From Mesotaenium endlicherianum (Eukaryota; Streptophyta; Zygnematophyceae; Zygnematales; Mesotaeniaceae): a stretch of DNA of 64,000 bases. Positions 52,352 through 63,400 of this stretch are shown one piece after another. The notes under the pieces are model-generated. The model worked only from the letters and a program-made list of their open reading frames with translations. It did no database searches and had not been told where the DNA came from. The position numbers and the translations under genes are program-made. The stretch's first letter is position 1. Every line of letters begins with the position of its first letter. The stretch lies in assembly GCA_009602735.1 (NCBI GenBank), contig WELA01007315.1:388888-452887 (forward strand), written 5' to 3'.

Positions 52352-54757
52352 TTGGAGGCCGTTGGGCTCAAGAGTCATCCAGGCAAGTGCACCTTTGGGA
52401 CTCGAGAGGTGGAGTACCTCGGGCATCTTCTGTCTTCCAGTGGTTTGGCTCCTCAGCTGGCCAAGATCTCGGCCATCACGGGCATCCCGTCGCCGACCAA
52501 CCTCTCGCAGTTGAGGGCCTTCCTTGGCATCGCCAACTATTATCGCCGCTTTGTGCCTGGGTTCAGCGAGCTGGCCAAGCCGCTCAACGACTTGCTACGC
52601 AGGGGCGTTCCCTACGCATGGGGACCAGAGCAGCAGGCCGCGTTTGACAAGCTCAAGGAGCTATTGGTGAGCGCCCCAGTACTACGGCGGCCCAACTATC
52701 AGAGGCCCTTCATCCTCCACACCGATTGGTCACAGGCAGGGCTTGGAGCAGTGCTGGTACAAGAGCATGACGGCTTCGAGCATGTGGTGGCGTACGCCAG
52801 CCGCAACAACAACCGTGTCAAGGGCAACTACGGCTCCTATGAGGGGGAGTGCCTGGCAGCGGTGTGGACAATTGTGCATTTCAGGCACTATCTCTACGGC
52901 ACCCACTTCCGCTTGGTCACCGACCATCAGCCACTCAAGTGGCTCATGACGCCGGAGCGCCTGACAGGCAAGTACGCATGGTGGGCGCTCATCTTGCAGG
53001 AGTACACCTTTGACGTGCACCATCGTTTAGGGTCGACAAACCTGGACGCTGACGGCCTCAGCCGCAACCCGCTTCCCTCTTTGCGAGACCTCACAGTAGC
53101 CCGCCACGATGAGGATGAGCCAGTGGCCTGGCACGCGGCGATATTCCTGGCCTTCACCGTTGACGGCAACGTGCGGCCCGCAGGGCTCACTAGCCTAGAC
53201 ATGGTGACCGTCACCATTCGACGACTGGCCTTGGCAGCCGCTGAGGAGCAGGACAGCTGGCAGCGCGGGCTCGAGGACGTGTGGGACGACGCCCCGGTGC
53301 TGCAGTACGTCACGGCCAAGGAGTTGGTCCCAGGCATTAGTGCGCGCGAGCGTGACCACGTCCTCAAGCGCAGCCGAGACTTCGTCTTCATGGAGGGGCG
53401 CATGCGGCGAGTGATGGCGGACGGCTCTGTCCTGGTGGTACCTAAGCCTGCTATACGCAGCCAGCTGGTGCGGTGTGTGCACGAGACGCTTGGACACTTC
53501 GGTGTTAAGCGCACTCTCAGCCTCCCCCAGGCTGAGTACTGGTGGCACGGCATGACTAAGGTTGTCGCTGACGTCGTCAGCAGCTGCACACTTTGCGACC
53601 GGGTACGCTTGAGCTTCACAGCCCGCACCGTCGTTCTCAGCCCTCTCCCTATTCAGGGGCTGTTCTACAGGTGGTTGCTCGACTTGGCTGGGGAGCTGCC
53701 CAAGTCTCGCCGAGGCAACCTCTACGTCTTGGTGATGATTGAGCACATGTCCAAGTGGATCGAGCTTGTGCCATTGCCCAGCAAGGCCAGTGAGAGGATT
53801 GCTCAGGCTTTCCTTGATCAGGTCCTTAGCCGCTTTGGCGGCTGCGCTGAGGTCCTCACTAACCAAGGCAAGGAGTTCCAGGGCAGCTTTCAGAAGCTGC
53901 TAGAGCGTTCGATGATCGACCACTGCACCACCTCCCGCGACCATCCCCAGGCTGACGGCCTCACGGAGCGCATGGTGCAGACCGTCAAGCTCGGGTTGCG
54001 GAAGTACTGCCTGGCCCACGACAACACCCACTGGGACAACGTCCTTCCATGGTTGGCTATGGGGTACAAGTTTAGTAAGCAGGCCTCCTTGGCCTCACAT
54101 TCTCCCTACTACCTTCTCTACGGCCGACAGCTAGTCCTGCCCGCAGCAGCCAAGACCGTAGCCGAGAACGTTTTGGACTTGGACAGTCCCAAGACGTGGA
54201 GCGCTCTTATCGGGCAGCGTGCACAGCTCTTTCAGCACCTGATGCCCATGGCCATGGACAACCTGAGCATTGCTCAGCACCGCGACACACTGAGGTATGC
54301 CATGACTCGTGGAGGAGCCTATTGCCCGCGAGTGTTGCAGTTCTCCGCAGGTGACTTCGTGTACCTGCGACGCCAGACAAAGAACACCCTCGACACCAGC
54401 AGCTCGCTCGTCATCCTACGCGTCAGGCGTGTCTTGGCATCAGGAATTCTGGAGCTGGAAGGCGCAGATAGCCGTCTTCACAAGGACCACACGAAGACCT
54501 GTGGACCATGCCACCTTCCTAACCTTGACATGCAGGTTCGTCCCCGTGACGCACAGCCACCCAAGGATTGGGCGTGCCAGATCTGCCACAGCCCCGGCCA
54601 GGAGGCCAGGATGCTGCTCTGCGACAACTGCAACCTCGGCTTCCACATCGGTTGCCTTGACCCGCTGCTGCCTCGCGTGCCAGCTGGCGATTGGTTCTGT
54701 AGCAACTGCATTGCTTTAGCTTTTGACAGCGATCACAGCCCATCAGCTAGTGGCTGA
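52352..54757 (+). CDS. pol: B pol C-terminal part: RT end, RNase H, integrase, PHD finger
   Basis: 801 open codons; the 52352 ATG is internal to RT, not a true start. RT thumb (FLGIANYYRRF) is followed by RNase H (HTDWSQAGLG, GECLAA, TDHQPLKW), the integrase zinc finger (HETLGHFG to CTLCDR) and the DDE core. The first Asp (LLDLAG) and Glu (LTERMVQ) are present, but the second Asp is Asn (LTNQGKEF), so the integrase is dead. The last 50 residues are a C4HC3 PHD finger: CQIC, CDNC, FHIGC, WFCSNC. Such fingers often read histone H3 tails, so it could replace the chromodomain of the other elements for targeting; that role is inference. Confidence 0.85.
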   Translation: MEAVGLKSHPGKCTFGTREVEYLGHLLSSSGLAPQLAKISAITGIPSPTNLSQLRAFLGIANYYRRFVPGFSELAKPLNDLLRRGVPYAWGPEQQAAFDKLKELLVSAPVLRRPNYQRPFILHTDWSQAGLGAVLVQEHDGFEHVVAYASRNNNRVKGNYGSYEGECLAAVWTIVHFRHYLYGTHFRLVTDHQPLKWLMTPERLTGKYAWWALILQEYTFDVHHRLGSTNLDADGLSRNPLPSLRDLTVARHDEDEPVAWHAAIFLAFTVDGNVRPAGLTSLDMVTVTIRRLALAAAEEQDSWQRGLEDVWDDAPVLQYVTAKELVPGISARERDHVLKRSRDFVFMEGRMRRVMADGSVLVVPKPAIRSQLVRCVHETLGHFGVKRTLSLPQAEYWWHGMTKVVADVVSSCTLCDRVRLSFTARTVVLSPLPIQGLFYRWLLDLAGELPKSRRGNLYVLVMIEHMSKWIELVPLPSKASERIAQAFLDQVLSRFGGCAEVLTNQGKEFQGSFQKLLERSMIDHCTTSRDHPQADGLTERMVQTVKLGLRKYCLAHDNTHWDNVLPWLAMGYKFSKQASLASHSPYYLLYGRQLVLPAAAKTVAENVLDLDSPKTWSALIGQRAQLFQHLMPMAMDNLSIAQHRDTLRYAMTRGGAYCPRVLQFSAGDFVYLRRQTKNTLDTSSSLVILRVRRVLASGILELEGADSRLHKDHTKTCGPCHLPNLDMQVRPRDAQPPKDWACQICHSPGQEARMLLCDNCNLGFHIGCLDPLLPRVPAGDWFCSNCIALAFDSDHSPSASG

Positions 54758-54762
54758 GAGCT

Positions 54763-54772
54763 GGGGGGGAAA
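54763..54772 (+). other. B polypurine tract
   Basis: GGGGGGGAAA a few bases after the pol stop and immediately before repeat B1. Confidence 0.65.
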
Positions 54773-54905
54773 TTAGAACATTTGACTCTTGACTGTCGTT
54801 TGGCTATAAAGCCACATGTATTATAGACTTCATTGCAGCAAAGCCTGCTTGCAAATTATGCATTGCTTGTGTCGATGATACGCACCCGACCTCCTACCGC
54901 ACGAC
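54773..54905 (+). repeat. B repeat B1
   Basis: 133 bp, TTAGAACATTTGACTC to CGCACGAC; three differences noted from 55922-56054. Confidence 0.8.
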
Positions 54906-54908
54906 AGC

Positions 54909-55920
54909 TGTCATGATTTATTAAGTTGAGGTTGACGTACAAAACCAAGCTCTACGTGTGCGAACCATCAACCTAGGAAGACCAACTTTGCATTGACTTT
55001 ACGCATCCATATGTTGACCTTTTCTAGATTTCCAAGTCACCAAAGTGTAGCGCGTCGAAGCATCTTTTGAATGGCACCAGCTTTGCGTCATTTGGTCAAT
55101 TATTGAGCGAGATAGACGCGATCTAGTCCGCACTCCTTTCGGCACCTAGCGGAGTCACACCAAATGGCCAACTTGTGACTCAATGCACCCAAAGGTGACA
55201 ATGTTGACTATTCGTGACCCCAAGGACCCCTAGCTTTGTGCGCACAAATCCGCGAGCCCTTTAGACTACATAAGTCTTGCATTTCCATAGTATAAGTGCA
55301 TCATTGAGGCTATAACTTGGTGACTGCCTCACCTACCCCTGGAGGAAGCTTCCTCAAGTTTCAGATTCACTTTTGAGGCGCTATCTAGGTAGAACCACCC
55401 AAGGTAAGCTCCACCACTAAGAGACACTTAGCATATTATACGTGCTTTGCTTTGATTGGTATGAGTTATGCTTAGTTTATAGGAGTGCTAGTACATGCCT
55501 TGTACACATTAGTGGACATAGGAGAGCCTTCTAGAGTGACTACATGCATTGGATCCGCCGCATACAACGCCGGGTTTTCAGGAGTATAAGTGCTAGAGAT
55601 GTCCCTAGAGGAACATGTTTTTAGAAGTCCCATTATGCCAGTTGTAAATTACAGAGATTATCAGTAAAGCTTACACTTTTATTTCTTGTGTTTTCAGGAC
55701 CACTTAGTCTCTCTCTTGTGAAGAGCAAGCCTTGCTCGCTTCCAGTCACTAGAAGAACTTCACAAGTGGTGAGCAAAGTCACAGCTTATACCCTCTGCCA
55801 TAGGACTACTCTTGAAGATCATGATGTGCTTCGAGTGATCTTTTGGGCCAGACTTCATTAGTTGTTTTCCTACCAGATTACAGCCTTGAGGTGCTCACTC
55901 TGGAGAGTACACACTCCTTA
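54909..55920 (+). repeat. B repeat A2
   Basis: 1012 bp copy of A1 (18095-18966), including about 140 bp missing from A1. It is joined to B1 through AGC. Confidence 0.8.
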
Positions 55921-55921
55921 A

Positions 55922-56054
55922 TTAAAACATTTGACTCTCGACTGTCGTTTGGCTATAAAGCCACATGTATTATAGACTTCATTGCAGCAAAGCCTGCTTG
56001 CATATTATGCATTGCTTGTGTTGATGATACGCACCCGACCTCCTACCGCACGAC
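55922..56054 (+). repeat. B repeat B2 (3' end)
   Basis: Second copy of B1; followed by the ACGGC duplication and the continuation of element A. Confidence 0.8.
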
Positions 56055-56509
56055 ACGGCTGAGTCCATCACAAGGTAGATCATGGAGCAGCTGCTAGAAG
56101 CAGATGCTCACCGGCGTAAGGAAGATGAAGTGGCACAAGCAGCACATGCTCTGCAGTCAGCAATCATCAACATGAAAAAGCTCTACACAGAAAATGACGG
56201 AAAGCCAGCACCACCAAGATTGGAGGAGCCAGTTGAAATTGGGCAGCGATGCCTGATCTTCCAGAGTTCAACCTGCCGTCATTGACGAATGGAGAGGAGA
56301 TAAGGGAACTAATTCCACGATTCCCCACTCCAGAGCTAGACCTGCTGGAGCTGCAAGGGCTCAGAACAGACGATTGGGTGATTGACCACTTAATGCTGGA
56401 GGGGCCCAGCTCGGCAGATCTGTACAATGATCTGAGGTCGCCAACGTCCAGCACCCCTACCGCCAGCATCGCAGCCCCTAAGCCTACCACACAAGAGCAA
56501 TTGCAACAG
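56055..56509 (+). pseudogene. A C-terminal charged region, second part
   Basis: After the duplication the frame reads ESITR, TAG, then IMEQLLEADAHRRKEDEVAQ (helical, charged). A shift near 56240 leads to PDLPEFNLPSLTNGEEIREL and a Pro/Thr-rich end that runs into the D2 LTR without a stop. No domain recognised. Confidence 0.45.
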
Positions 56510-57607
56510 TGAAATGAATCTTGCTTATTCATGATAAATATAATTTATGTACACATATAAGATCAGAGATAGGTGGATGCGTGTAAAATCAGGGAGCGAT
56601 CTTTGCCCTTATAATGAATTTCGTTTACTCATCTATACCCCTTGACTCACTTATCGTAGTGTGTAATAGTTGCACACTAACTCAAGGCACAAGAAAGAGG
56701 CGACCTGACAACCAGAACTTCGCCTTTAGATACTCATGGCCTCTTGCCTACAAGGCATACAAGCATGTATAAGCACATACAAAAGATCAGAGGACTGAAT
56801 AGCAAAGGCGGTCTCATTCAAATGACCATAATGTAGCTAAAACACATCCCACTGACTTAGGTGCAAACCATGGAATCCGTTTGCTATGTGACCCCAAAAT
56901 GTCAAAGGGCATATCTATGTCAATACTACTCTAAATTGAGCAAACTTAACAACAACGCACGCATCTTGACGAGACCTTTCCGAAAAGTCCTAGTTTGCTC
57001 CATTTGAAGCATAGACGAAGACGCCATGTCAATTTTTGTGAAAGCTGGTCATAATAACGAACCTAAAAGTGCACATATGACTTGCAAGTAGAAATTCGAT
57101 TCTAAAGCCTACTGTCCAGAATGAGGGACCACGAGATCCCAGCCTGGTCGGTCGACTGAAGTCCTAACTGTTCAGTTGACTGACGATGGCTCCGCCTACA
57201 CAGGAGTTAACCACATTGGTAGGACATCGGTTTACCGAATCTCCGTCGACCTCCCAACTTTCAGTACCCTACGGTTACATGTGCCAATCTACAAATAATT
57301 ATCTAAATAAATATATCTATTGTCAGCGTACTGAAACTAAGTATACTGACTAATACCAAGCGAACTTACGACCTGTCAACCTACTGATACTATATCTTAC
57401 ATATAATTGATATATAAAGCTCAGCAAACCACTCTATGATACAAAAGTCATCCTGCTGACCTTTTTGACAAAGTAAGTAAACTCGCATTATATTGTCGTA
57501 CATTCATTTAGATGAACTCGTACATGTGAGTATATTGACATAATACTTATTTAGTATTGTATTTATATATGCAATTAATTAAGTAAATAATGAACTGATT
57601 CACTACA
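56510..57607 (-). repeat. D2 3' LTR
   Basis: About 1.1 kb, TGAAATGAATC to CACTACA on plus, homologous to 12619-13853 but clearly diverged. Confidence 0.75.
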
Positions 57608-57642
57608 ATCTCCTCAACTTAAATTGTTGTCGCCTCGACAAC
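57608..57642 (-). other. D2 pre-PPT hairpin and polypurine tract
   Basis: GTTGTCG-AGG-CGACAAC on minus (57642-57626) followed by a short purine run before the LTR. Confidence 0.7.
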
Positions 57643-59225
57643 ACTTAGCATACGATTCATTTATTTAAGAATACACTTCAGTCAACTTGGTGAAGCAAAG
57701 CAAGCGAATTAGACATGAGCGTGACTTATGCACCTATCATATGCAAGTGAAATTAATCACAACAGATTGTCATGTAAGCAACCATCTGACTTCACCGTCA
57801 ATATTGAAGACATGCATAGATATACCTCTACTCACAGTAGTGTTTCCAATTGAAAGACACAATAGAGCACCTCACACCATGCGAACCACACCCAAATCGA
57901 ACAGCCTCTTTTCGAGGTCAAACAATGAAAGAATGTTATTAAAGCTCAGCCTACTGAACTAAGCCTTTTCTCCTTCTCTTGGTCTTCAACTCCTGCCGTG
58001 CTCACACCTTGAAAGCTCCTCACCAGTAATTTCTCGTGACTTAGGTACCTGCTCAAAATTCAGCGTACTGAAGGAAAAGGGAGACCAACATGTTTGATGG
58101 CATTGGATGCCCTTACNGGATGCTCTTACAAGATGAGAAGCATCAGGTTAATGAGCCAAAAAAAAATTAAAAAAATCAACCACATTTTCAGAACACACTA
58201 AGTTCGAAGAAACATATGGTTTTGAGCAATATGCTGGTCACCTCAAGCAGGTCCCTCATGTGCCATGCATCATTGCTACCCAATCCCAACTTATGGCAAT
58301 GTACTTACTCAGGTAGTCCGTACATTTGCTCCAACAGTGTACTGCAACTCACGATTTACACCAGTCAATCACTGATGCTCCTGCTATTAATGCAGTACAC
58401 ACATAGGATGTGGCAGTGTATGACCCAGTTAGTACATACACTTGTTGTTGAGTATGCAGGTAAGCACAGCTTACTGAATACTCCTAATACACATCCCAAC
58501 TTCCTCTCCCCAATTTAATAATTGTCGACCCGACAGCTCTAACCACATAAGCACACCAAGAAGTGCCTACAACTCCGCATCATAAGAACCACACAGAGTG
58601 ACAGTCACAGAGGATTGCGGCGGTACGAGTGGGTAGAGAATAATCAACAAAGGAAAACCAAGAGAGAACACATAGTGCAAACACCCAAGTAAGCAAGAAA
58701 GAAAGTTCCCCCCCTGAAAAAGAATAGTCCATTTTTCAGGGCTAGAGCAATGCCCAGAATGATAGAGGGGAGAGTGTATCGCCAACCAGACCCTCTCACC
58801 TTAAAGCTCTATCCATGAATAACCCAAACTCAAGTCAGCGTATTACACCCCTCCATTTGGAAGTGTAGATAGCTTGCTATGAGATAAAGACAACCAGCCC
58901 CATTAACAAGTTCCTCCAATACCAAAGAGTAGCTCAGTTAGCTGACTCTACCAACGCATGCATTCAAGGACTTATACTAGTCATTTCTAGCAAGACATGC
59001 ACCAAAATGACAACCACCAAATAGTGAGAGGCCACAATCCAAGTGAAAAGGGAAGAAAAATTGTATCATAGTTCGGATGTTTCAGAATTCTCCCTCCTTC
59101 AGGCCCAGTTGCCTGAAGTCGCCCTGAGGACAGGTGGAGAAGCGTCACGTGGCAACGTCCAGCATGCCAACTCCTCGGCCTCTCTTGACCTGTATGTCCC
59201 CATTGCTTCACACTCTGCTTGCTGC
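57643..59225 (-). other. D2 interior, non-coding
   Basis: Matches the 3' interior of D1, including the second hairpin/PPT-like motif (58522-58537). One N at 58117 lies between near-repeats GGATGCCCTTAC and GGATGCTCTTAC, a probable assembly joint. Confidence 0.65.
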
Positions 59226-60432
59226 AAGCTTAGTGGGGTCAGCCTTCTTGCTAACGCGACTGCCAAATTCCCACCCTAGTTTGGGTGTCGGGGTTGACTA
59301 GGTTTATATGTGGTCACACCTCACAAATGACTTTATTAAACTCGCGTTCAACGCTGACTCGCAGATCAGCGGGTTTGGTCGGTGAGTCAGCAGTTGACCA
59401 TCCAATCCTGGGGCGCCGTGACTTCCGTCACGCGTGCCTCACCGTCCAATAGCCATCAGTCGCGACAACCACTGGCACAGTTTTTTACGCCAACGCCTTT
59501 TAAAATGTTCTCGTTTCATTTTCATTCGTGTGTTCGCGATTTTATTGAATGGCAAGTTGGCAACCCTTGGACACATTGACCTGCAAAACCTGCAAGCCCC
59601 TCAACTGTAATCAACGGCACCCACCTTTTCACATGAATCAGGCCGACATTTTTCCACGTGTTTTAAAAATCTTTGCACTCGTCAATGGATTGGGGGTAAG
59701 CGGGACAGAGCATGGGAGAGGTCTGGAACGTAGTCAGAATGAGGAACGAGGGCGCGCGAGGCGAATGTTGTCTCATCAATCCTTCTCATTTTCGTCAGTC
59801 TTGAGGTGGAGAATCGTGCAGAAGCTTTGGTCCAGTCCTGGTCTGCCTGTCGTCGGTGACGTTTGAGCAAGTCCCTTTCGCATGGAGTCACTTTTGCCCA
59901 CGGTCACCTTCGCCCATGTGCGTGGTAGGAGCAGGATAATTTGTAGTATACAGGACTCGGAAAAACGTTTGGGCTTCTTCAAACTTTCAAAGGCGGACGG
60001 TGATCAAGGGCATGCATGAAGAATTTTGCTCTGATGCTTAATTGAACGTCAAATTCAACCGAATATAGAGTAGAGGTCACAATTTTTGTCCACTCGAATA
60101 CGTTTTGTTCTTCTGGCATGCGTGCCCAACTCAAGAAGTCGAAGAAACACCTGCAGTAACGCGCATCGGTTGGCAATATTACGTGCGAAGTTGTGCACCA
60201 AGATGCAGACGACCTTCAGCGAGCGAGCTGGACAACCAGTTCGTGTATTACACTTGTCCTCAAATTCCTTCAGCAACAAAAACTAGGTATACTGGGATAA
60301 AGGAAAATTTGTTTTCTGTGGAGCTTTGCTTCTGTAGCGGTGAAACATTCAGTTCTTGTCAGGACGGATTTGGCAGCCACATTTAGGCTGGTGATACTCG
60401 CAACTGCATCGTCTCCAAATTGTAACAGGAAT
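59226..60432 (+). other. Unique upstream region of the nuclease gene
   Basis: No transposon similarity and no convincing coding region. It probably contains the promoter and 5' UTR of the downstream gene. Several short ORFs occur in all frames. Confidence 0.5.
59402..59506 (+). promoter_or_regulatory. Promoter-like cluster
   Basis: CCAAT at 59402-59406 and 59446-59450, a palindrome CGTGAC-TTCC-GTCACG (59417-59432, bZIP-like half-sites) and a TTTTAAAA-type box near 59497-59504. The distance to the proposed ATG (about 0.9 kb) requires a long 5' UTR or an unseen leader exon. Confidence 0.3.
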
Positions 60433-63400
60433 ATGGCTGCAGTGGCTGTACATACAAACTCTGCTCTCTTGGTGAGAACACTCCATGGCGACCACCATAA
60501 AAATTTGGCCACTCCCTCCCAATCCTGCAGTGTACAGTCAATTATGGGTAGGCGTCCGTTTCCAACCAAGATATGCAAACAGTCGTCTGGGATTCAGTCC
60601 GAAAGGGTCAAGCACGCCTTGCGCAAAAGCAGCCCTCAACGGGTTATTAACAGCCGCCCCGTCGTTCAGATGATGGGATTCGGCCACATGTCTCAGGGAT
60701 ATACGGAAGACGATGCTGCCTATGTCAATGCTTCAATTCTGGAAGCAAGTAAGTTGCATAACCTCGCTCTAGATCCCTGCCTGTTTCTGTTCATTGCCTG
60801 TTGAGTATATGAAGGATTAGGGTCCAGAAAAGTTTGGCGAATATTGCTGAGAATTTGGTGTTTAGTCTGCTTGCGAATCTGCTCTCTGACATCTCGAAGC
60901 TTCCACTGAAGGGCCTGCTGAGAGTACTACATATCTCTATGTACTTCTTATTGAATCGTATACGACATGACCTAGCGTAAAATTGTCTCGACTGTCTTTC
61001 TGTGAATTGGTTACTAGCAGTGTCGAGCTATTCATTGCCTCATGGGAAAACTGCAAGCAGGCCTGGGACACATCTTGGGGGTTTCTCAGTCACATCACAA
61101 GCACGTTCACTCCAGCAGGGGTGTCTCTGTGACTTTCTGTGCTTGGTTGGAATCGCATGAAGCCGTTGGCAGGCTGGTACAGGGCGTTGACATCTGTTGC
61201 CCTCCACCAACCTGTGCTTCTCTGGCAGTGGAGGTGGAGCTCCGGTCGGACGGCTTTGTCATGAAGATGAGGGACGGTCGCTATATCAAGTGCGACCATG
61301 TCCAGCCCGACGGCTCCAAGGTGGCCGAGTACGACGCCCAGCACGCCATTGTTTTGAAGATGGAGGACACCAGCGGCATCCTGCTTCCCATCATTGTTGG
61401 TAAGTGCTGGGGGTCATTGTCATAGTCGGTGAAATCTGGAGCCGATGTCATTGTTGGTGAGCGTTTGCGTTGATGCCAATGTTGGTGTTTGCTGAAGTTG
61501 TCGATGTCATTGTTGGTGAGGACTGGAGCGGCATACAAAAACCAAGAGCTAGCGCGCATGTCTGGTGTCTCCTTCTGGACTTGCAATCTCTGTTGAGATT
61601 TGCCAAGGCACAGGTGTGACGCCAACAGCACGCTTGTATCTTGATTGCAATTTCCAGCCAGGTAGTCAAATGATGGTGGTGGCATATGGCAGGTTGCGTC
61701 TCTGAGTGCCACGTGGATGCCCCTTGTGGGTTTGAGGCCGACATGCCTCATGTTGAGACTGAATTGGGCACGAGTATGCACCGTGCACATGCGTGTGTGC
61801 GTGGGCGCTGGCGTGTGTGCCTAGATGCAGTGCATGCACACATGCATGCATGTGTGCATGGCAGTGAGCAGTAAGCGGTGAGTGGTGGAGGAGCAGCACC
61901 AGATTGCTTGCACTCCGCAAGTAGCTTCTGGCGTGAGAAAATCGATGGGATGCGACGCAGGACCCGAGCGCAAGCAGCATGTGTGTTCTTGTTCCGGTTT
62001 TCTTGTATCGTGTTCTGGGCTTGGTGCGGAGTACTCATGCCATGTTGCGGATGTTGCGCGCGTGTCTTGCAGCGGAGCTGCCAAGTATGATGCTCATGGA
62101 GGCCGTCAAGAACGTAGCTGGGGTAAGCGCCCGCCTCAGCTGTGTGACGCCTGTTGACATTGCATGCATCCGTGCCTGGCCATCATCTCAAGGGGAGGCA
62201 GGGGACCACCCTTCTGCTGACTGGATGCGTGCATGTCATGGCCGTGCTGGTGACGGTGCGCCTGCGCAGATCTCTGGCGCAGCAGCAGCAGCAGTAGCAG
62301 GCCAGAAAACCAATTTGTATGCGCTCTGTGATCCTCTGGTGCTTGCCTTCTGAGACCTGTGCATAGTGCGTGTGCGTGCGTGCGTGTGTGTGTTTTGGGG
62401 GGGGGTGGGGGGGGGGTGGATAATGCAGTCTCGGCCGACGGTGTACCAGGTCATCCGTGACATGGTGGACGTCATGGGCTACCAGGTACCTTCACCTCCT
62501 CCTCGTCCTGCTCTCCCTGCAACCCTCCCTCCTGCTGTTGAAGGGCAGGACCGCAACCTTCCATTCTTTTGCCGCGATGGAAGCTCGCGGTTGCTCGCGT
62601 GCCTGTGCTGCAAGCTTGGCGCTTCTTCGTCTTCTTCTCCTCCTCCTCCTTCTTCGTGTGGGAATTGGTGCCGGGCAGTCTGGGCGGTTGCGTATGCCCC
62701 TCCGTCGCGCGGACCTCGTCCCTTTTTCCTCATTGCTCTGGATGGCTGTCAGCGGGCCACCCATGGAGGTTGACTCCGCACGGTTGGACTTGATTGCTTG
62801 CCCAAGGCGTGGCGGGCAGGCACAGGCTGGCGGGTGGGCAGGCTGGCCGGCCGCTTGTCTTTATGGGTGGTGGTAGTGGTAGGTGAAGGGAGGAGGGAGA
62901 GAAGGAGGGTAAGAAGGGACGGGATGCTGTCCGATTGGCAGCTCACGCTGGCAGCGCTCCGCTTGTTTGCCTCTGCTCATTTCCCGTCTTTCGCCACTGT
63001 GCGCCGTGCTGCGGTTGGGAGGGAGCAGGTGAAGAAGGTGCGCATCACGCACCGCGAGACCACCGCCTACTACGCCCGCATCTACCTCGCTAAGGTGAGA
63101 CCCCACCCCCCCCTCGTACCGCCCGGTTCCCTGGTCCCCTACAGCCTCCCCACTGAGTAGCCTTGGGCTGGCTGGCGGCTCCTCCGCTCCAGCTCTGGGG
63201 CGGCAGCGCAAGTAAAATGCGAGCCCTTGGTGCCGTCTCTTCTGTTGTTGTTGACAAGCCCTGCTACTCAAGGCTGCAAGCGCCGAGGTAAGCAGCTGCG
63301 TGACGATGATGGTATGGGGCGAGAGAGCAAGGAGGAGGGGGGGGGGGGGAGAGCTGCTTCCGCCCAACCTCCGCCCGCCTGCCTGCCAGCCTGCTTAAGT

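Larger units (their letters stand above)
18095..56054 (+). mobile_element. B: methyltransferase- and PHD-finger-encoding Ty3-like element with split direct repeats
   Basis: Flanked by ACGGC (18090-18094 and 56055-56059). The order is terminal repeat A1 (18095-18966), gag, low-complexity spacer, protease, spacer, DNMT-like methyltransferase, RT, RNase H, zinc-finger/DDE integrase and PHD finger, then B1 (54773-54905), A2 (54909-55920) and B2 (55922-56054). About 24.6 kb of it is the nested C2. Its coding part is clearly GC-richer than the surrounding elements. No tRNA primer site is visible after A1. The reading frame has about a dozen in-frame TAGs plus some frameshifts, so the copy is inactive. 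Confidence 0.75.
13854..56509 (+). mobile_element. A: decayed retroelement encoding gag, protease and cytosine methyltransferase, interrupted by B
   Basis: Coding remnants run from 13929 to 18094 and, after the B insertion, from 56055 to 56509. The two halves join in a continuous reading frame across the ACGGC duplication, apart from one TAG. Order is gag with two zinc knuckles, a DTGA protease, a C5-methyltransferase domain and a long charged tail. No RT, integrase or LTR of its own is visible; both ends abut D-family LTRs (13853 and 56510), so A is probably truncated. Assignment to a retroelement rests on gag and protease. Confidence 0.6.
56510..59225 (-). mobile_element. D2: truncated inverted copy of the D element
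   Basis: Minus-strand copy containing the 3' LTR (56510-57607), the hairpin and polypurine tract, and about 1.6 kb of the 3' interior that matches D1 11005-12618. Homology stops at about 59225, so its 5' half and 5' LTR are missing. No coding capacity. Confidence 0.75.

Noticed and set aside
18967-54757. Tyrosine recombinase in element B to match its split repeats
   Set aside because: No candidate R-H-R-Y domain was recognised; a clear zinc-finger and DDE-type integrase is present instead.
60485-60673. ORF starting MATTIKIW as the nuclease N-terminus
   Set aside because: It is in a different frame from exon 1, whose phase fits the exon 2 junction.
61755-61865. CRISPR-like or tandem array of GTGCATGCAC units
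   Set aside because: Irregular alternating purine-pyrimidine microsatellite in a plant-type intron; no spacer structure.
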